Shown here piece after piece: positions 23,070 to 31,353 of a stretch of 41,106 bases of DNA. The DNA lies in assembly GCA_021827405.1 (NCBI GenBank), contig JAKAVY010000013.1, forward strand, positions 1-41,106. The letters are read 5' to 3'. A program made the translations under genes and the position numbers. The DNA comes from Thermoplasmata archaeon. GTDB lineage: Archaea; Thermoplasmatota; Thermoplasmata; Lutacidiplasmatales; UBA184. The notes below the pieces were generated by a model. That model saw only the letters and a program-made list of their open reading frames with translations, searched no databases and had not been told where the DNA came from. Position 1 is the stretch's first letter. Each line of letters opens with the position of its first letter.

Positions 23070-23675
23070 ATGACGGACCCTCCCCTCCTTCTCGTCCTTC
23101 CCGAGCGCTGGCTCCGGTCCCTCCCCCGGCTCCGCATCCCGCCGGACTACGAGCTGAGGGTCTGTCGTGAGGGGGAGGAAGGGGGATACGAGAACCTGCT
23201 CCGGGAGACCAGCCTCGGCCCTTGGGACGAGACCCGTTCCGTCCAAGCCCTGGAGCGGGCGCTCCCCGGCGGGATCTTCCTGATGGTGCACCGGCCCACG
23301 GGATCCCCGGTGGCCACGGCGGCGGCCCTTCACTGCCCCCGCGCCCAGGACGCGTACTTCCCCTTCGGTGGGGAACTGGGGAACTTGGCGGTGAGGGCCC
23401 CCCACAAGGGCCGGGGGCTGACCTACGCGTGCATCCTGGCCGCTCTGGGACGCTTCCAGCAGGCGGGCTACCACCACGTCCGGGTGGAGGTCACGGAGGA
23501 CCGAGAGGCCTCCACCCGGCGGTTCCTGATGATGGGGTTCGTGCCCTACCTCACGTCCCCGGCCACGGAGGGCCGCTGGAAGGGATTCCTGGGGAAGCTC
23601 GGCTGGCCCTTCTCCCCCGACGAATGGCCCCGGGGGAGCGCGTACTCCCGCGGCCCGGGCCCCTCCACGCCCTGA
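23070..23675 (+). CDS. GNAT-family N-acetyltransferase
   Basis: About 201 residues in the GCN5-related acetyltransferase fold. The strand before the acetyl-CoA loop reads GELGNLAVRAPHKGRGLTYA, containing the motif A pattern (H-K-G-R-G), and is followed by CILAALGRFQQAGYHHVRVE and STRRFLMMGFVPYLTSP. An N-terminal part with YELRVCREGEEGGYENLLRE is the usual first strand and helix. The substrate is unknown. The ATG at 23070 is preferred to 23013 because the promoter-like element at 23001-23012 would make the earlier ATG untranscribed; the longer form cannot be excluded. Divergent from gdhA. Confidence 0.82.
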   Translation: MTDPPLLLVLPERWLRSLPRLRIPPDYELRVCREGEEGGYENLLRETSLGPWDETRSVQALERALPGGIFLMVHRPTGSPVATAAALHCPRAQDAYFPFGGELGNLAVRAPHKGRGLTYACILAALGRFQQAGYHHVRVEVTEDREASTRRFLMMGFVPYLTSPATEGRWKGFLGKLGWPFSPDEWPRGSAYSRGPGPSTP

Positions 23676-23745
23676 AGGGCCCCCTTCCCCGGGACGGTCC
23701 CTTCTTGCGGGCGAGCCCACGCCTCCCAGACCTCGGGACCCATCC

Positions 23746-23755
23746 TTTCTTATCG
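23746..23755 (+). promoter_or_regulatory. TATA-like element for the ABC transporter operon
   Basis: TTTCTTATCG, centred about 24-27 nt before the two adjacent ATG codons at 23775 and 23778. Confidence 0.5.
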
Positions 23756-23774
23756 GAGGGCCCCGCATGTTCCG

Positions 23775-24713
23775 ATGATGCCCCCCGGAGCGGTGCTCTC
23801 GCTGGAGAAGGTGGAACGGACCTACGGGGAGAACCGGGCGCTTGCCGGGGTCAGCTTCACCGTGCACCGGGGGGAGGCGGTCGCCCTCCTGGGTCCGAAC
23901 GGGGCCGGGAAGACCACCACCTTCCGTCTCTTGACCGGGCTGGTCCCTCCCAGCGCCGGCTCCCTGGAGGTCTTCGGACTGGACCCGTTCACCCAGCGGT
24001 CGCACGCCCTCTCCCACGTGGGGGCGGTCGTGGGGAGCCCGGGGACCCTCCCTTACCTCAAGGTCTCCGATCTCTTGGAACACGTCGGCCGGGTCCGGGG
24101 GCTACCCCGGGCCCAGGTCTTGGGGGAGGTGAAGCGGGCCGCCGGGGAGATGGGGGTGTCCGCCCATCTGGGACGTGCCCTGGGATCGCTCAGCACCGGC
24201 CAAGAGCGCCGGGTCCTCCTCTCGGCCGCCCTGGTGGGAGACCCCGAGGTCCTTCTCCTCGACGAACCGACGTTGGGGTTGGACCCGGTCGCTCGAGCCG
24301 ACCTGCGCGGTCTGCTCAAGGACCTGGTCCATCAGGGGCACACCCTGCTCCTCTCCACGCATCTCATCGAGGATGTGGGCCCGTTGTGCTCCCGGGTGCT
24401 CTTCTTGAAGAATGGTCGGCTGGAAGGGGACGAACCGGTGACCTCCCCTCCTGACGGCGCCATCCGTCTGCGGCTCCGGTTCCGGATCGAGGTCCCCGAG
24501 GAGGCGCTTCGCCTGACCCTCCGGCCCTGGGGGATCGCGCCCTCGCCCGTGGGTCCCGGGTACGTGGACCTCTCCATCCCGGGAGGGGAGGGCGCCCAGG
24601 TCGAGGTGCTGCGGGCCCTGGTGGCCTCGGGGGCCCCCCTGCTGGAAGCGGAACGGCTCCAGGACGATCTCACCCAGCGCTACCTCGAACGGATCGGGCG
24701 GGAGGAGGAGTAG
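23775..24713 (+). CDS. ABC transporter ATP-binding protein
   Basis: A 312-residue ABC ATPase of the CcmA/NatA-like exporter type. Walker A is GPNGAGKTT at residues 40-48, the signature is the shortened LSTGQ at 139-143, Walker B is VLLLDE at 159-164 followed by PTLGLDP, and the switch His is at 196 in LSTHLIED. A C-terminal domain of about 90 residues after residue 215 is typical of two-gene exporters. It should power the membrane protein encoded 4 nt downstream. ATG 23778 is an equally good start. The substrate is unknown. Confidence 0.93.
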   Translation: MMPPGAVLSLEKVERTYGENRALAGVSFTVHRGEAVALLGPNGAGKTTTFRLLTGLVPPSAGSLEVFGLDPFTQRSHALSHVGAVVGSPGTLPYLKVSDLLEHVGRVRGLPRAQVLGEVKRAAGEMGVSAHLGRALGSLSTGQERRVLLSAALVGDPEVLLLDEPTLGLDPVARADLRGLLKDLVHQGHTLLLSTHLIEDVGPLCSRVLFLKNGRLEGDEPVTSPPDGAIRLRLRFRIEVPEEALRLTLRPWGIAPSPVGPGYVDLSIPGGEGAQVEVLRALVASGAPLLEAERLQDDLTQRYLERIGREEE

Positions 24714-24717
24714 GGCC

Positions 24718-25416
24718 GTGACCTCCCCCTCCCCGTCCTGGAGCGGGTTCTCGGCCAGCCTCCGGTGGGAGGTCATCCGGTGGGTCCGCTCCCGTCGGGT
24801 CTTCCTCCTGGCGGTCCCGGTGGTGGCCGGGCCGGTGGGAAGCCTGCTAGCCTTTCTCTACCTCAAGGTGGCCTCGTCCGACACGGCCGGCCTGCTCGGG
24901 GTCCTGGTCGTCGGGGCCCTTTCCGGGCTCGTGGTCCTCGACCTCTGCGCCCTCTCCATCGGGGAGGAGCTCTCCCGGAGGAGCCACGGTCCCCTTCTGC
25001 TTCTGCCGGTCCGGCGCTCGGCCCTCTACGCCGGGCGGGCCACCGCGGTGCTCGGAGCCACCCTGGGGGCTTACGGGATCGGCGCCTTGGAGGTCTTGGA
25101 ACTGGCCCACTTGCTGGTCCCCGGGAGCGGGAGCCAGGTCCTCGCCCTGGAACCGGTCCACGTGGCGCTCGGCATGCTCGCCTTCCTCTTCCTCTTGGGG
25201 GCGGTGGCGTTCGTGGCCGCCTTGGTCACCGGGAGCGCGTCGGAGGCCCTGGGGCTCGGGGTCCTCGCCGGCTTCTCCGTCTCCGTCCTTTTGGTCTACC
25301 TGCTCCTGGAACGGGCCCTGACCTTGGCGGTCCCTGCCGGGCTGGCGGTGGCTGGCGCGGCGACCCTCCTGCTGGGGCTTCGGACCTACGTCCGGATGGA
25401 TGTGGGGGGGTCCTGA
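24718..25416 (+). CDS. ABC transporter permease (ABC-2 type)
   Basis: A 232-residue membrane protein with about six helices, including VFLLAVPVVAGPVGSLLAFL, LLGVLVVGALSGLVVLDLCA, LAFLFLLGAVAFVAALVTGS and GVLAGFSVSVLLVYLLLERA. The order of segments and the early SIGEELSRRSHGPLLLLPVR loop fit ABC-2 type permeases, whose first cytosolic loop contacts the ATPase. The GTG start has GGAGGAGGAG 7 nt upstream, inside the end of the ATPase gene, so the two are co-translated. Substrate unknown. Confidence 0.85.
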   Translation: MTSPSPSWSGFSASLRWEVIRWVRSRRVFLLAVPVVAGPVGSLLAFLYLKVASSDTAGLLGVLVVGALSGLVVLDLCALSIGEELSRRSHGPLLLLPVRRSALYAGRATAVLGATLGAYGIGALEVLELAHLLVPGSGSQVLALEPVHVALGMLAFLFLLGAVAFVAALVTGSASEALGLGVLAGFSVSVLLVYLLLERALTLAVPAGLAVAGAATLLLGLRTYVRMDVGGS

Positions 25417-25476
25417 TCGTTCCTCGGCCCAGGCCCCCTCAGCGAGGCTCCCCGGGGGCCGTCCCGCCGCCCAGCG

Positions 25477-25500
25477 GTCTCCCCGCCTATCGGCGGAGAC
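25477..25500. terminator. Hairpin between convergent genes
   Basis: GTCT-CC-CCGCC / GGCGG-AGAC around a TATC loop, with a two-base bulge. It lies between the permease and thiL stops and may protect either 3' end. Confidence 0.3.
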
Positions 25501-25534
25501 GGGGGCCGGGAGGAAGCCGCCGTCAGCCGCTCCT

Positions 25535-26554
25535 CTAGCGTCGGTCCGGGGAAAAGGCGTCCCATCCCGCCGCGGGGAGAGGGCGTACGCCCCGGTCCGT
25601 GACCAGTCGGTGCCCCCCGTCCCTGGAGAGTCTCCCGACCACGCGGAGGTCCCCCCGGACCCTCCGGATCGCGTCCCGGGCCTCGGCAAAGCGGCTCTCG
25701 GGCAGGGCCGCGAGGAGCTCGTAGTCCCCTCCCAGGAACGCCGCCCGCTCCCAAGCCCAGAGCCCGGCCCGCGCCCCTCGCCGGCAATCGGGGTCGAGCG
25801 GGAGCTTTCGGAGGTCCACGGTGGCGGAGAGCCCGCTCGCCTCCGCGAGCAATCGGGCGGACCAAAGGAACCCGTCGGAGGTGTCCAGGGCGGCCCGGGC
25901 GTATCGGGCCAGCGTCCGTCCTTCCCTCAGCCGGGCCCGGACCGTGAGCAGCCGACGGAGCTCTGGTCCCACCTTCCCCCCCGTCGCCTTCCAGCGCAAG
26001 AACCGGGCGCCTCCCGTGCCCACCCGGCCGGTGGTCACCAACAGGTCCCCCGGCCGGCCTCCGTTTCGGGGCAGCAAGTGTCGGGGATCCCCTTCGCCCA
26101 CGGCGGTCAGGGTGACGGTCGGGCACCGGCTGGACTTGGTATCTCCGCCCAGGAGGACGGCCCCCACCTTCCTCCCTTCCGCCTGGATCCCCTCGACCAC
26201 GGCCTGCGCCCATCGCGCGGGGGTGCGCGAGGGTAGTTGGATCGCGCAGAGGAAGCCCCGAGGCTCTCCCCCCTTCGCGGCCAGGTCGGAGAGGTTCACT
26301 TCGGCGGCGAAACGGCCCACCCAGCCGCCCGGCGTCCCCGGAGGGAAGTGCGATCCTTCCACCACGGAGTCCGTGGTCAAGAGCCAGGCCCGGCCCTTAC
26401 GCCCGGGAAGCGCGACGCAGTCGTCGGAGGGGGGGAGCAACTGGCCCCGGGACCCCACCCCCTCCCGGTAGAGCCAGCGATGGAACCCGTCCTCCCCGAG
26501 CTCGGCCAGGGAGGGTTCACTTGTAGGGGACAAATTCCGGGCCCAGGAGCTCAC
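25535..26554 (-). CDS. thiL: Thiamine-monophosphate kinase ThiL
   Basis: A 339-residue member of the PurM/ThiL ATP-dependent family; ThiL converts thiamine monophosphate to the active diphosphate. Landmarks are LPPSDDCVAL (metal-binding Asp44-Asp45), LLTTDSVVEGSHF, AEVNLSDLAAKGGEPRGFL, LLGGDTKSS, ALDTSDGFLWSARLLAEASG and GGDYELLAAL near the end. The last four are the conserved metal and substrate loops. The GTG at 26554 lies inside the 3' end of the acyl-CoA dehydrogenase gene (38-nt overlap). A TTG at 26533 is an alternative; the domain itself starts near residue 17. Confidence 0.92.
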   Translation of the reverse strand: MSSWARNLSPTSEPSLAELGEDGFHRWLYREGVGSRGQLLPPSDDCVALPGRKGRAWLLTTDSVVEGSHFPPGTPGGWVGRFAAEVNLSDLAAKGGEPRGFLCAIQLPSRTPARWAQAVVEGIQAEGRKVGAVLLGGDTKSSRCPTVTLTAVGEGDPRHLLPRNGGRPGDLLVTTGRVGTGGARFLRWKATGGKVGPELRRLLTVRARLREGRTLARYARAALDTSDGFLWSARLLAEASGLSATVDLRKLPLDPDCRRGARAGLWAWERAAFLGGDYELLAALPESRFAEARDAIRRVRGDLRVVGRLSRDGGHRLVTDRGVRPLPAAGWDAFSPDRR

Positions 26555-27710
26555 GGCCGAGGATGATGCGCATGATGTTCAACCCTCCCTCGGCCCCCAC
26601 CAGGTAGCTCATGATCCCCCGGAACCCCAGCTCCAGTCCCATGTCCTTGGTGTAGCCCGCGGCGCCGTACCACATCATCACCTTCCGGATGGTGTCGAAG
26701 GCGACCTGGGGGGCCATGAGCTTCACCGAGGCCACCGCCCGGTCGATCTCGCCCCGGTGGGAGCGGTCCCCCTTCCACGCGTAGGTGTCGAGCATCCAGG
26801 CGGCCCGGCGACATTGCCACTTCACCGCCTCCACGAGGGACCACTGGTCGGCGAGCTCGAATTGGATCCCCTCGAATTTGCCCAGGGGTTGCCCGAAGAC
26901 CTTCCGCTCCCGGATGTAGGCCATCCCCATCTCCAAGGCCCGCTCCGCAGCCCCGATGCAGGCGGCCGCCACGAAGGTCCGGGCGGACTGGAAGCCCTCC
27001 ATGGCGCAGGAGAACCCCCGCCGCTCCTCGCCCACCAGGTACCGGGCGGGGACCTGCACGTCCTCGTAGGCAATGGCGCCGGTGGAGATCCCCATCCGCC
27101 CCATGTTCTCGAAGCGTTGGACGGAGGTCCCGGGGGCCTGGGTGGGCACATAGAGGAAATTGAACCCCTCCCCCTCCTCGCAGCGAGTGAGGGTGAGGTG
27201 ACCGCCCCCCCGCTCCCGGGCCTCCATGACCCCGGAGAGGTAGGCCTTCTCCCCCCGGACCACGTACCCTTCCCCGGCCCGACGGGAACGGGTGACCATG
27301 TGGGCGAGGTCACTCCCCCCTCCCGGTTCGGTGGTGGCGACACCCAGAAAGTGCTTCCCTCGGCAGACCGGGGGCAGGACCTCCTGCCGGGCCTCCTCGG
27401 TACCGTGCCGGGCCAGGATGCTCCCCCAGCCGGCCTCAAGGAGGAAGAAGACCGCCGTAGCCATGGAGAAGTCCCCCCGGCCGATCTCTTCGGCGGCGAT
27501 CTCCGTCTGCACCGCGGTCGCTCCCATACCCCCGTAGGATTCGGGTACGGGCATCGCCAGGAGGCCCAGCCGGGCCATCTCCTCGAGGACGGGGGGAGGG
27601 ATCCGCCCCTCGGCGTCCAGGGAACGCTCGTGGCGACGCAGGACGGTGTCCCCGAAATGCCGGACGGCGCTCTGGAAATCCTTCTCCTCCGAGGTCAGTG
27701 AGAAATCCAC
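26517..27710 (-). CDS. Acyl-CoA dehydrogenase
   Basis: A 397-residue FAD enzyme that oxidises the alpha-beta bond of an acyl-CoA and passes electrons to an electron-transfer flavoprotein. The N-terminal helical domain begins MDFSLTSEEKDFQSAVRHFG. The flavin-binding middle domain has FLGVATTEPGGGSDLAHM and VRGEKAYLSGV. The C-terminal helical bundle has RKVFGQPLGKFEGIQFELAD and YGAAGYTKDMGLELGFRGIM. Glu374 in GAEGG lies where medium-chain enzymes carry the catalytic base. Chain length or branched-chain preference is not readable. The GTG start is supported by a TATA-like element about 35 nt upstream. It overlaps thiL. Confidence 0.93.
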   Translation of the reverse strand: MDFSLTSEEKDFQSAVRHFGDTVLRRHERSLDAEGRIPPPVLEEMARLGLLAMPVPESYGGMGATAVQTEIAAEEIGRGDFSMATAVFFLLEAGWGSILARHGTEEARQEVLPPVCRGKHFLGVATTEPGGGSDLAHMVTRSRRAGEGYVVRGEKAYLSGVMEARERGGGHLTLTRCEEGEGFNFLYVPTQAPGTSVQRFENMGRMGISTGAIAYEDVQVPARYLVGEERRGFSCAMEGFQSARTFVAAACIGAAERALEMGMAYIRERKVFGQPLGKFEGIQFELADQWSLVEAVKWQCRRAAWMLDTYAWKGDRSHRGEIDRAVASVKLMAPQVAFDTIRKVMMWYGAAGYTKDMGLELGFRGIMSYLVGAEGGLNIMRIILGRELLGPEFVPYK

Positions 27711-27740
27711 GGCCAGGACCGACCGGGCCGAGGGGGTCGG

Positions 27741-27748
27741 GGTATATC
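27741..27748 (-). promoter_or_regulatory. TATA-like element for the acyl-CoA dehydrogenase gene
   Basis: GATATACC on the minus strand, centred about 35 nt before the GTG at 27710. Confidence 0.5.
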
Positions 27749-27966
27749 TGGCATGCTCTGGGGGGCGGGCTTTGTGGCCCTCGGGAAGGGCCGGGGGAGC
27801 TCAGCCTCGGGATGCCCCTTCCCCGACCGGGCCGGATCCCCCGCCGGTCCTTCGCCCCCCTGTCTCCGTTCCCTCTCCCCCAGACCGTTGTCGGACCCGG
27901 GACGAGGGCGACGGCAGCCCGAGGGGGAGCGGCAGGTTCTTTAGGGGGATGACCGAATTTACCTCC

Positions 27967-29328
27967 ATGAACGGTCCCTCGCCCGGGGCTTCCCCAGGAG
28001 CCCCGCCAGGAACGTCTCCCGCCCCGAGCGTCGCTCCTTGGCCCCCTGGAGGCTACCCTCCTCCTTCCTTTCCCCCCCGCCCCCGCCCCTCCCGGACGCC
28101 CCTGCTGGTCGGGGTCGTGGTCGTTGTGATCGTCGTGCTGGTCCTCGGACTCTTCCTCTCCGGCATCCTCTCATTCTCCGGGACGAAGTCCTCCAACAAC
28201 AACGGGGGGGGTTCCGGCGTCATGACCTACACGCAGGCGGAGCCGGTCGCGTCCAGCGGGGTCGCCGGGTTCTCGGGGGGAGGGTGGGCGCTCCTGGAGG
28301 CTTCGGGCTATGAGTCGAGCCAGGCCGCGAGCCTCCCCTTCGGGGGGTCTGTGTCCGGGACGGGTTGCTCGTTCGTTCCGGCTCCCGGGTCGACCGGGAA
28401 CATTGACTTCCCCGCCTTCACCGGGAGCTACACCGGCGGCGCGGCCCCCTCCTGGGCCTTCCTGTTCCGGAACGCCTCTGGCTACATCGCCGTGGTCACC
28501 GTGACGCAGAGCGGCAGCAGCGTGCTAGGGACGATCTCTTCCGCGTGCGGCCTCTTCGGCCTCGTCCTCCCGATCCCGTCCGGCGTGATCAACAGCCCCC
28601 AGGCGCTCTCCCCGGTGGCGTCGAACATCTCCGCCTTCCTTCAGGCCCATCCCAAGGCCAATGAGAGCTTCGCCCTCCTTGGGGGCATCTCCTTCCTGGG
28701 GGCTCGCATCGGCGCGGAATGGGCGGTGAACATCACCACTTGCCCGGACGCTTCGACGGCCGTCGTTGCGGTGGGCAGTTCGTTCAACGCGACCGTCAAT
28801 GCCACCAGCGGCCAGGTGATCTATTCCCAGAACGCTTCCCTCGGCAGTTGCTCGGGCCTGGGAGGCGGATCGGGGGGCGGGGGAGGCCAGCCTCTCACCA
28901 TCACCTTCGGGTCAGGCACCCCGAGCCAAGCCGGAAGTACCTACGACGACGCGTTGCCTCTCGTCGCGGTCACCGGCGGTCTTACCACCGGCCTCTTCGG
29001 TCTCACCCTCGCGCAGTCGAACGGGGCGACCGTGGGAGGGCTTTTCCCGCCCACCTCTTGCGTGGTGGGCGGCCCGCTTTCGGGGTGCACCGCCACGGGG
29101 GGAAGCCCCGGGCAGACCTGGTACGCCGTGCTCCTGAGCTCGGGGGGCTCGGTCCTGGGGATCTATGACCCGCTCATCCAGGGCTGGACCACAGGGGCCG
29201 GGCCGGTCCCGCTGAGCGTCTCCCAGAGCCTCGTGGTGGTCTCCGCTTCGCTCCTGGCCGGCTCCGGCGACCAACTGTCCGCCTTCGGGACGGCGGGCAC
29301 CTCCGTCTCCGGAAGCACCTTCCTCTGA
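27967..29328 (+). CDS. Membrane-anchored Ser/Gly/Thr-rich surface protein
   Basis: About 453 residues. A Pro-rich cytosolic N terminus (many PG and PP pairs) is followed by one membrane helix at about 45-66 (LLVGVVVVVIVVLVLGLFLS), then about 385 extracellular residues rich in Gly, Ser, Thr and Val with several N-x-S/T sequons and few charged residues. A Gly-rich linker around 300-312 separates two beta-type halves. Four Cys residues near the middle could form disulfides. No named domain is recognised; similar single-pass surface proteins are typical of Thermoplasmatota. An AT-rich TTCTTTAG at 27937-27944 is 27 nt before ATG 27967; the ATG at 27949, six residues longer, is the alternative. Confidence 0.72.
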   Translation: MNGPSPGASPGAPPGTSPAPSVAPWPPGGYPPPSFPPRPRPSRTPLLVGVVVVVIVVLVLGLFLSGILSFSGTKSSNNNGGGSGVMTYTQAEPVASSGVAGFSGGGWALLEASGYESSQAASLPFGGSVSGTGCSFVPAPGSTGNIDFPAFTGSYTGGAAPSWAFLFRNASGYIAVVTVTQSGSSVLGTISSACGLFGLVLPIPSGVINSPQALSPVASNISAFLQAHPKANESFALLGGISFLGARIGAEWAVNITTCPDASTAVVAVGSSFNATVNATSGQVIYSQNASLGSCSGLGGGSGGGGGQPLTITFGSGTPSQAGSTYDDALPLVAVTGGLTTGLFGLTLAQSNGATVGGLFPPTSCVVGGPLSGCTATGGSPGQTWYAVLLSSGGSVLGIYDPLIQGWTTGAGPVPLSVSQSLVVVSASLLAGSGDQLSAFGTAGTSVSGSTFL

Positions 29329-29339
29329 ACCTCCCGGGC

Positions 29340-29370
29340 GGCGCTCCCGCCGGGGCCGTCGGGGAGCGCC
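29340..29370 (+). terminator. Hairpin after the surface-protein gene
   Basis: Perfect 9-bp stem GGCGCTCCC (29340-29348) and GGGAGCGCC (29362-29370), 11 nt after the stop codon; no T-run. Confidence 0.45.
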
Positions 29371-29422
29371 CCTCGGGAAGGGATGAGGGAAGGCCCTCCG
29401 AGCCCGGGTCGGTCCCGGGCAA

Positions 29423-29431
29423 CGCTTAAGG
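29423..29431 (+). promoter_or_regulatory. TATA-like element for gap
   Basis: CGCTTAAGG, centred about 36 nt before the GTG at 29464. GGGGG lies 5-10 nt before the start. Confidence 0.45.
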
Positions 29432-29463
29432 GGGAGCGGCCTCCCCAGGGAAAGGGGGTAAGC

Positions 29464-30492
29464 GTGGCGCTCAAGGTGGCCGTCAACGGGTACGGGACCA
29501 TCGGGAAGCGGGTCGCCGATGCGGTAGCTCGCCAACCGGACATGACCTTGGTCGGGGTCACCAAGACCCGCCCTTCCTTCGAGGCGCGCTCCGCCCTGGA
29601 CAAGGGCTACCGCCTGTTCGTCACGGGGGAGGGCAAGGCGCAGGACTTCGAGCAGGCCGGCCTCACCGTCTCGGGGGGGGTGGAGGACCTGCTCCGGGAG
29701 GCGGAGGTCGTCATCGATGCGGCGCCCGGCAAGATCGGGGGGGCGAACCGGGCCCTGTACGACCGCCTGGGGATCCCGGCCGTCTTCCAGGGAGGGGAGA
29801 AATCCTCGGTGGCGGACCACTCCTTCAGCGCGCTCGCCAACTACGCGGCCTGCCTGGGCTCTCGCCGGCTCCGGGTGGTGTCCTGCAACACGACGGGGAT
29901 CGCCCGCGCCGCCAGCCGGCTCTCCTCCCGCTATGGGGTCCGCCGCTGGGAGGCTACGCTGGTCCGCCGGGCCGCCGACCCGGGGGAGAGCAAGAAGGGC
30001 CCGATCAACGGGATCCTGCCGGGGTTGGACTTCCCCTCGCACCATGGGCCGGACGTCCAGACCGTCCTCCCCGGCCTGCCGATCCACACCACCGCCCTTA
30101 CCGTTTCCACCAACCTCATGCATGTCCACGTGAACCAGGTCCAACTGGAACGCGTCCCGGCGGACGTGGAGGAGCTCGTCCGGGTCTTCTCCGGTAGCCC
30201 GCGCTTCAAGGTCTTTGAGGCCGGCGACCATGTGGAGGGTACGCCGGGCGTCGTGGAGTGGGCCCGGGACCTCGGCCGGCCTCGCTACGACATCATGGAG
30301 AACGTGCTCTGGAGGCAGGGGATCCACCTGGCGGGGGACGAGGTCCGCTTCTTCCAGGCCATCCACCAGGAGTCCGTGGTGGTGCCGGAGAACGTGGACG
30401 CCCTGCGGGCGATGTTCCGGTTGGAGACCGACCCGTTGCGTTCCATGGCCATCACCGACCGGACCCTCGGACTTTCCCCTCGCGGGGCCTAG
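29464..30492 (+). CDS. gap: Glyceraldehyde-3-phosphate dehydrogenase, archaeal type
   Basis: A 342-residue archaeal class GAPDH, which oxidises glyceraldehyde-3-phosphate to 1,3-bisphosphoglycerate, or the reverse in gluconeogenesis. The Rossmann motif is VNGYGTIGKRVADAV and the catalytic Cys is residue 141 in VVSCNTTG, followed by the archaeal pattern RAASRLSSRYGV. Other landmarks are KIGGANRALYD, DFPSHHGPDVQTVLPGLPI and MHVHVNQVQLE. Archaeal family members usually use NADP or both cofactors; the region after the second strand (VTKTRPSFEARSA) fits that. The GTG start is chosen because upstream codons are unlike the family, GGGGGT lies just before it, and the length then matches known enzymes. 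Confidence 0.95.
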   Translation: MALKVAVNGYGTIGKRVADAVARQPDMTLVGVTKTRPSFEARSALDKGYRLFVTGEGKAQDFEQAGLTVSGGVEDLLREAEVVIDAAPGKIGGANRALYDRLGIPAVFQGGEKSSVADHSFSALANYAACLGSRRLRVVSCNTTGIARAASRLSSRYGVRRWEATLVRRAADPGESKKGPINGILPGLDFPSHHGPDVQTVLPGLPIHTTALTVSTNLMHVHVNQVQLERVPADVEELVRVFSGSPRFKVFEAGDHVEGTPGVVEWARDLGRPRYDIMENVLWRQGIHLAGDEVRFFQAIHQESVVVPENVDALRAMFRLETDPLRSMAITDRTLGLSPRGA

Positions 30493-30508
30493 TTCCGGCG
30501 CGCCTCCC

Positions 30509-30516
30509 TTTATATA
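30509..30516 (+). promoter_or_regulatory. TATA box for the rpo7 operon
   Basis: TTTATATA, the strongest TATA box in the window, centred 32 nt before ATG 30545; predicts a leader of about 5 nt. Confidence 0.7.
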
Positions 30517-30544
30517 GGGTGCCTATCTCGGCGGCCCGCTGGGC

Positions 30545-31171
30545 ATGTACTATCTGGAAACCCGTCGGGACGTGGTGCGCATCCCCCCCGATCGCCTGGG
30601 GCTGGGGCTCGAGGAGGCGCTCACGGAGCTCGCGCAGCAGCAGTTCGAGGGGAAGCTCATCGACGGCCAGAACCTGACCGTCCTCATCACCGGTGTCAAG
30701 GCGCAGGGGGAGGCCCGCATCATCCACGGGGACGGCGGGGTCTACCAGGACGTGGAGTACACGGCCTTGCTGTTCCGCCCCGAGCTCCAGGAGGTGGTGG
30801 AGGGCCAGGTGGTGGAGGTCCGGAAGTTTGGGGCCTTCGTCCGTTTCGGCCCCCTCGACGGGCTCCTCCACGTGAGCCAGATCATGGACGACCGGGTGAA
30901 CATCGATGAGCACAACCAGCGCTTGGTCGGGGTCGAGACCAAACGGGACCTGAAGGTGGGCTACAAGGTCCGGGCCCGGATCGTCTCTTTGTCCCTATCC
31001 GAGATCTCCCCCCGGGACAGCCGGATCGGGCTGACCATGCGCCAACCCGGGCTTGGCCGGTTGGAGTGGATCGTGGAAGCGCACAAGAAGGCCCAGCCGA
31101 AGGCCCCCAGCGGCGGAGGGAAGGCCGCGGCCCCCAAGTCGAAGCCGGCCGCGGGGGGGAGCGCCGCATGA
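30545..31171 (+). CDS. rpo7: DNA-directed RNA polymerase subunit Rpo7 (E')
   Basis: A 208-residue stalk subunit of archaeal RNA polymerase (the Rpb7 homologue), which binds nascent RNA with Rpo4. The N-terminal RNP-like domain starts MYYLETRRDVVRIPPDRLGL. The S1/OB domain from about residue 80 includes EVVEGQVVEVRKFGAFVRFG, DGLLHVSQIMDDRV and a late segment SPRDSRIGLTMRQPGLGRLE. An Ala/Lys-rich tail of about 30 residues is longer than in many archaea. It is the first gene of an operon and overlaps spt4 by 4 nt. Confidence 0.96.
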   Translation: MYYLETRRDVVRIPPDRLGLGLEEALTELAQQQFEGKLIDGQNLTVLITGVKAQGEARIIHGDGGVYQDVEYTALLFRPELQEVVEGQVVEVRKFGAFVRFGPLDGLLHVSQIMDDRVNIDEHNQRLVGVETKRDLKVGYKVRARIVSLSLSEISPRDSRIGLTMRQPGLGRLEWIVEAHKKAQPKAPSGGGKAAAPKSKPAAGGSAA

Positions 31172-31353
31172 TCACCCAGCGGGCCTGCCGGAACTGCAAC
31201 TTCATCAGCGACCAGATGAAATGCCCCCGCTGCGGCGGGGAGACGAGCAAGGAGTGGCAGGGGTACCTCATCGTGGTGGACCCCCAGAAGTCGGAGATCG
31301 CGCGCAAGATGGGGATCCAGGCGAATGGCCGCTACGCGCTCCGGGTCAAATGA
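31168..31353 (+). CDS. spt4: Transcription elongation factor Spt4
   Basis: A 61-residue zinc-binding protein (formerly RNA polymerase subunit E''). It has CRNC at residues 7-10 and CPRC at 19-22, then the strand WQGYLIVVDPQKSEIARKMG and the end NGRYALRVK. It pairs with Spt5 (NusG-like) to keep RNA polymerase processive. The ATG overlaps the rpo7 stop (ATGA), and its own stop lies inside the next gene. The rpo7-spt4 order is standard in archaea. Confidence 0.95.
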   Translation: MITQRACRNCNFISDQMKCPRCGGETSKEWQGYLIVVDPQKSEIARKMGIQANGRYALRVK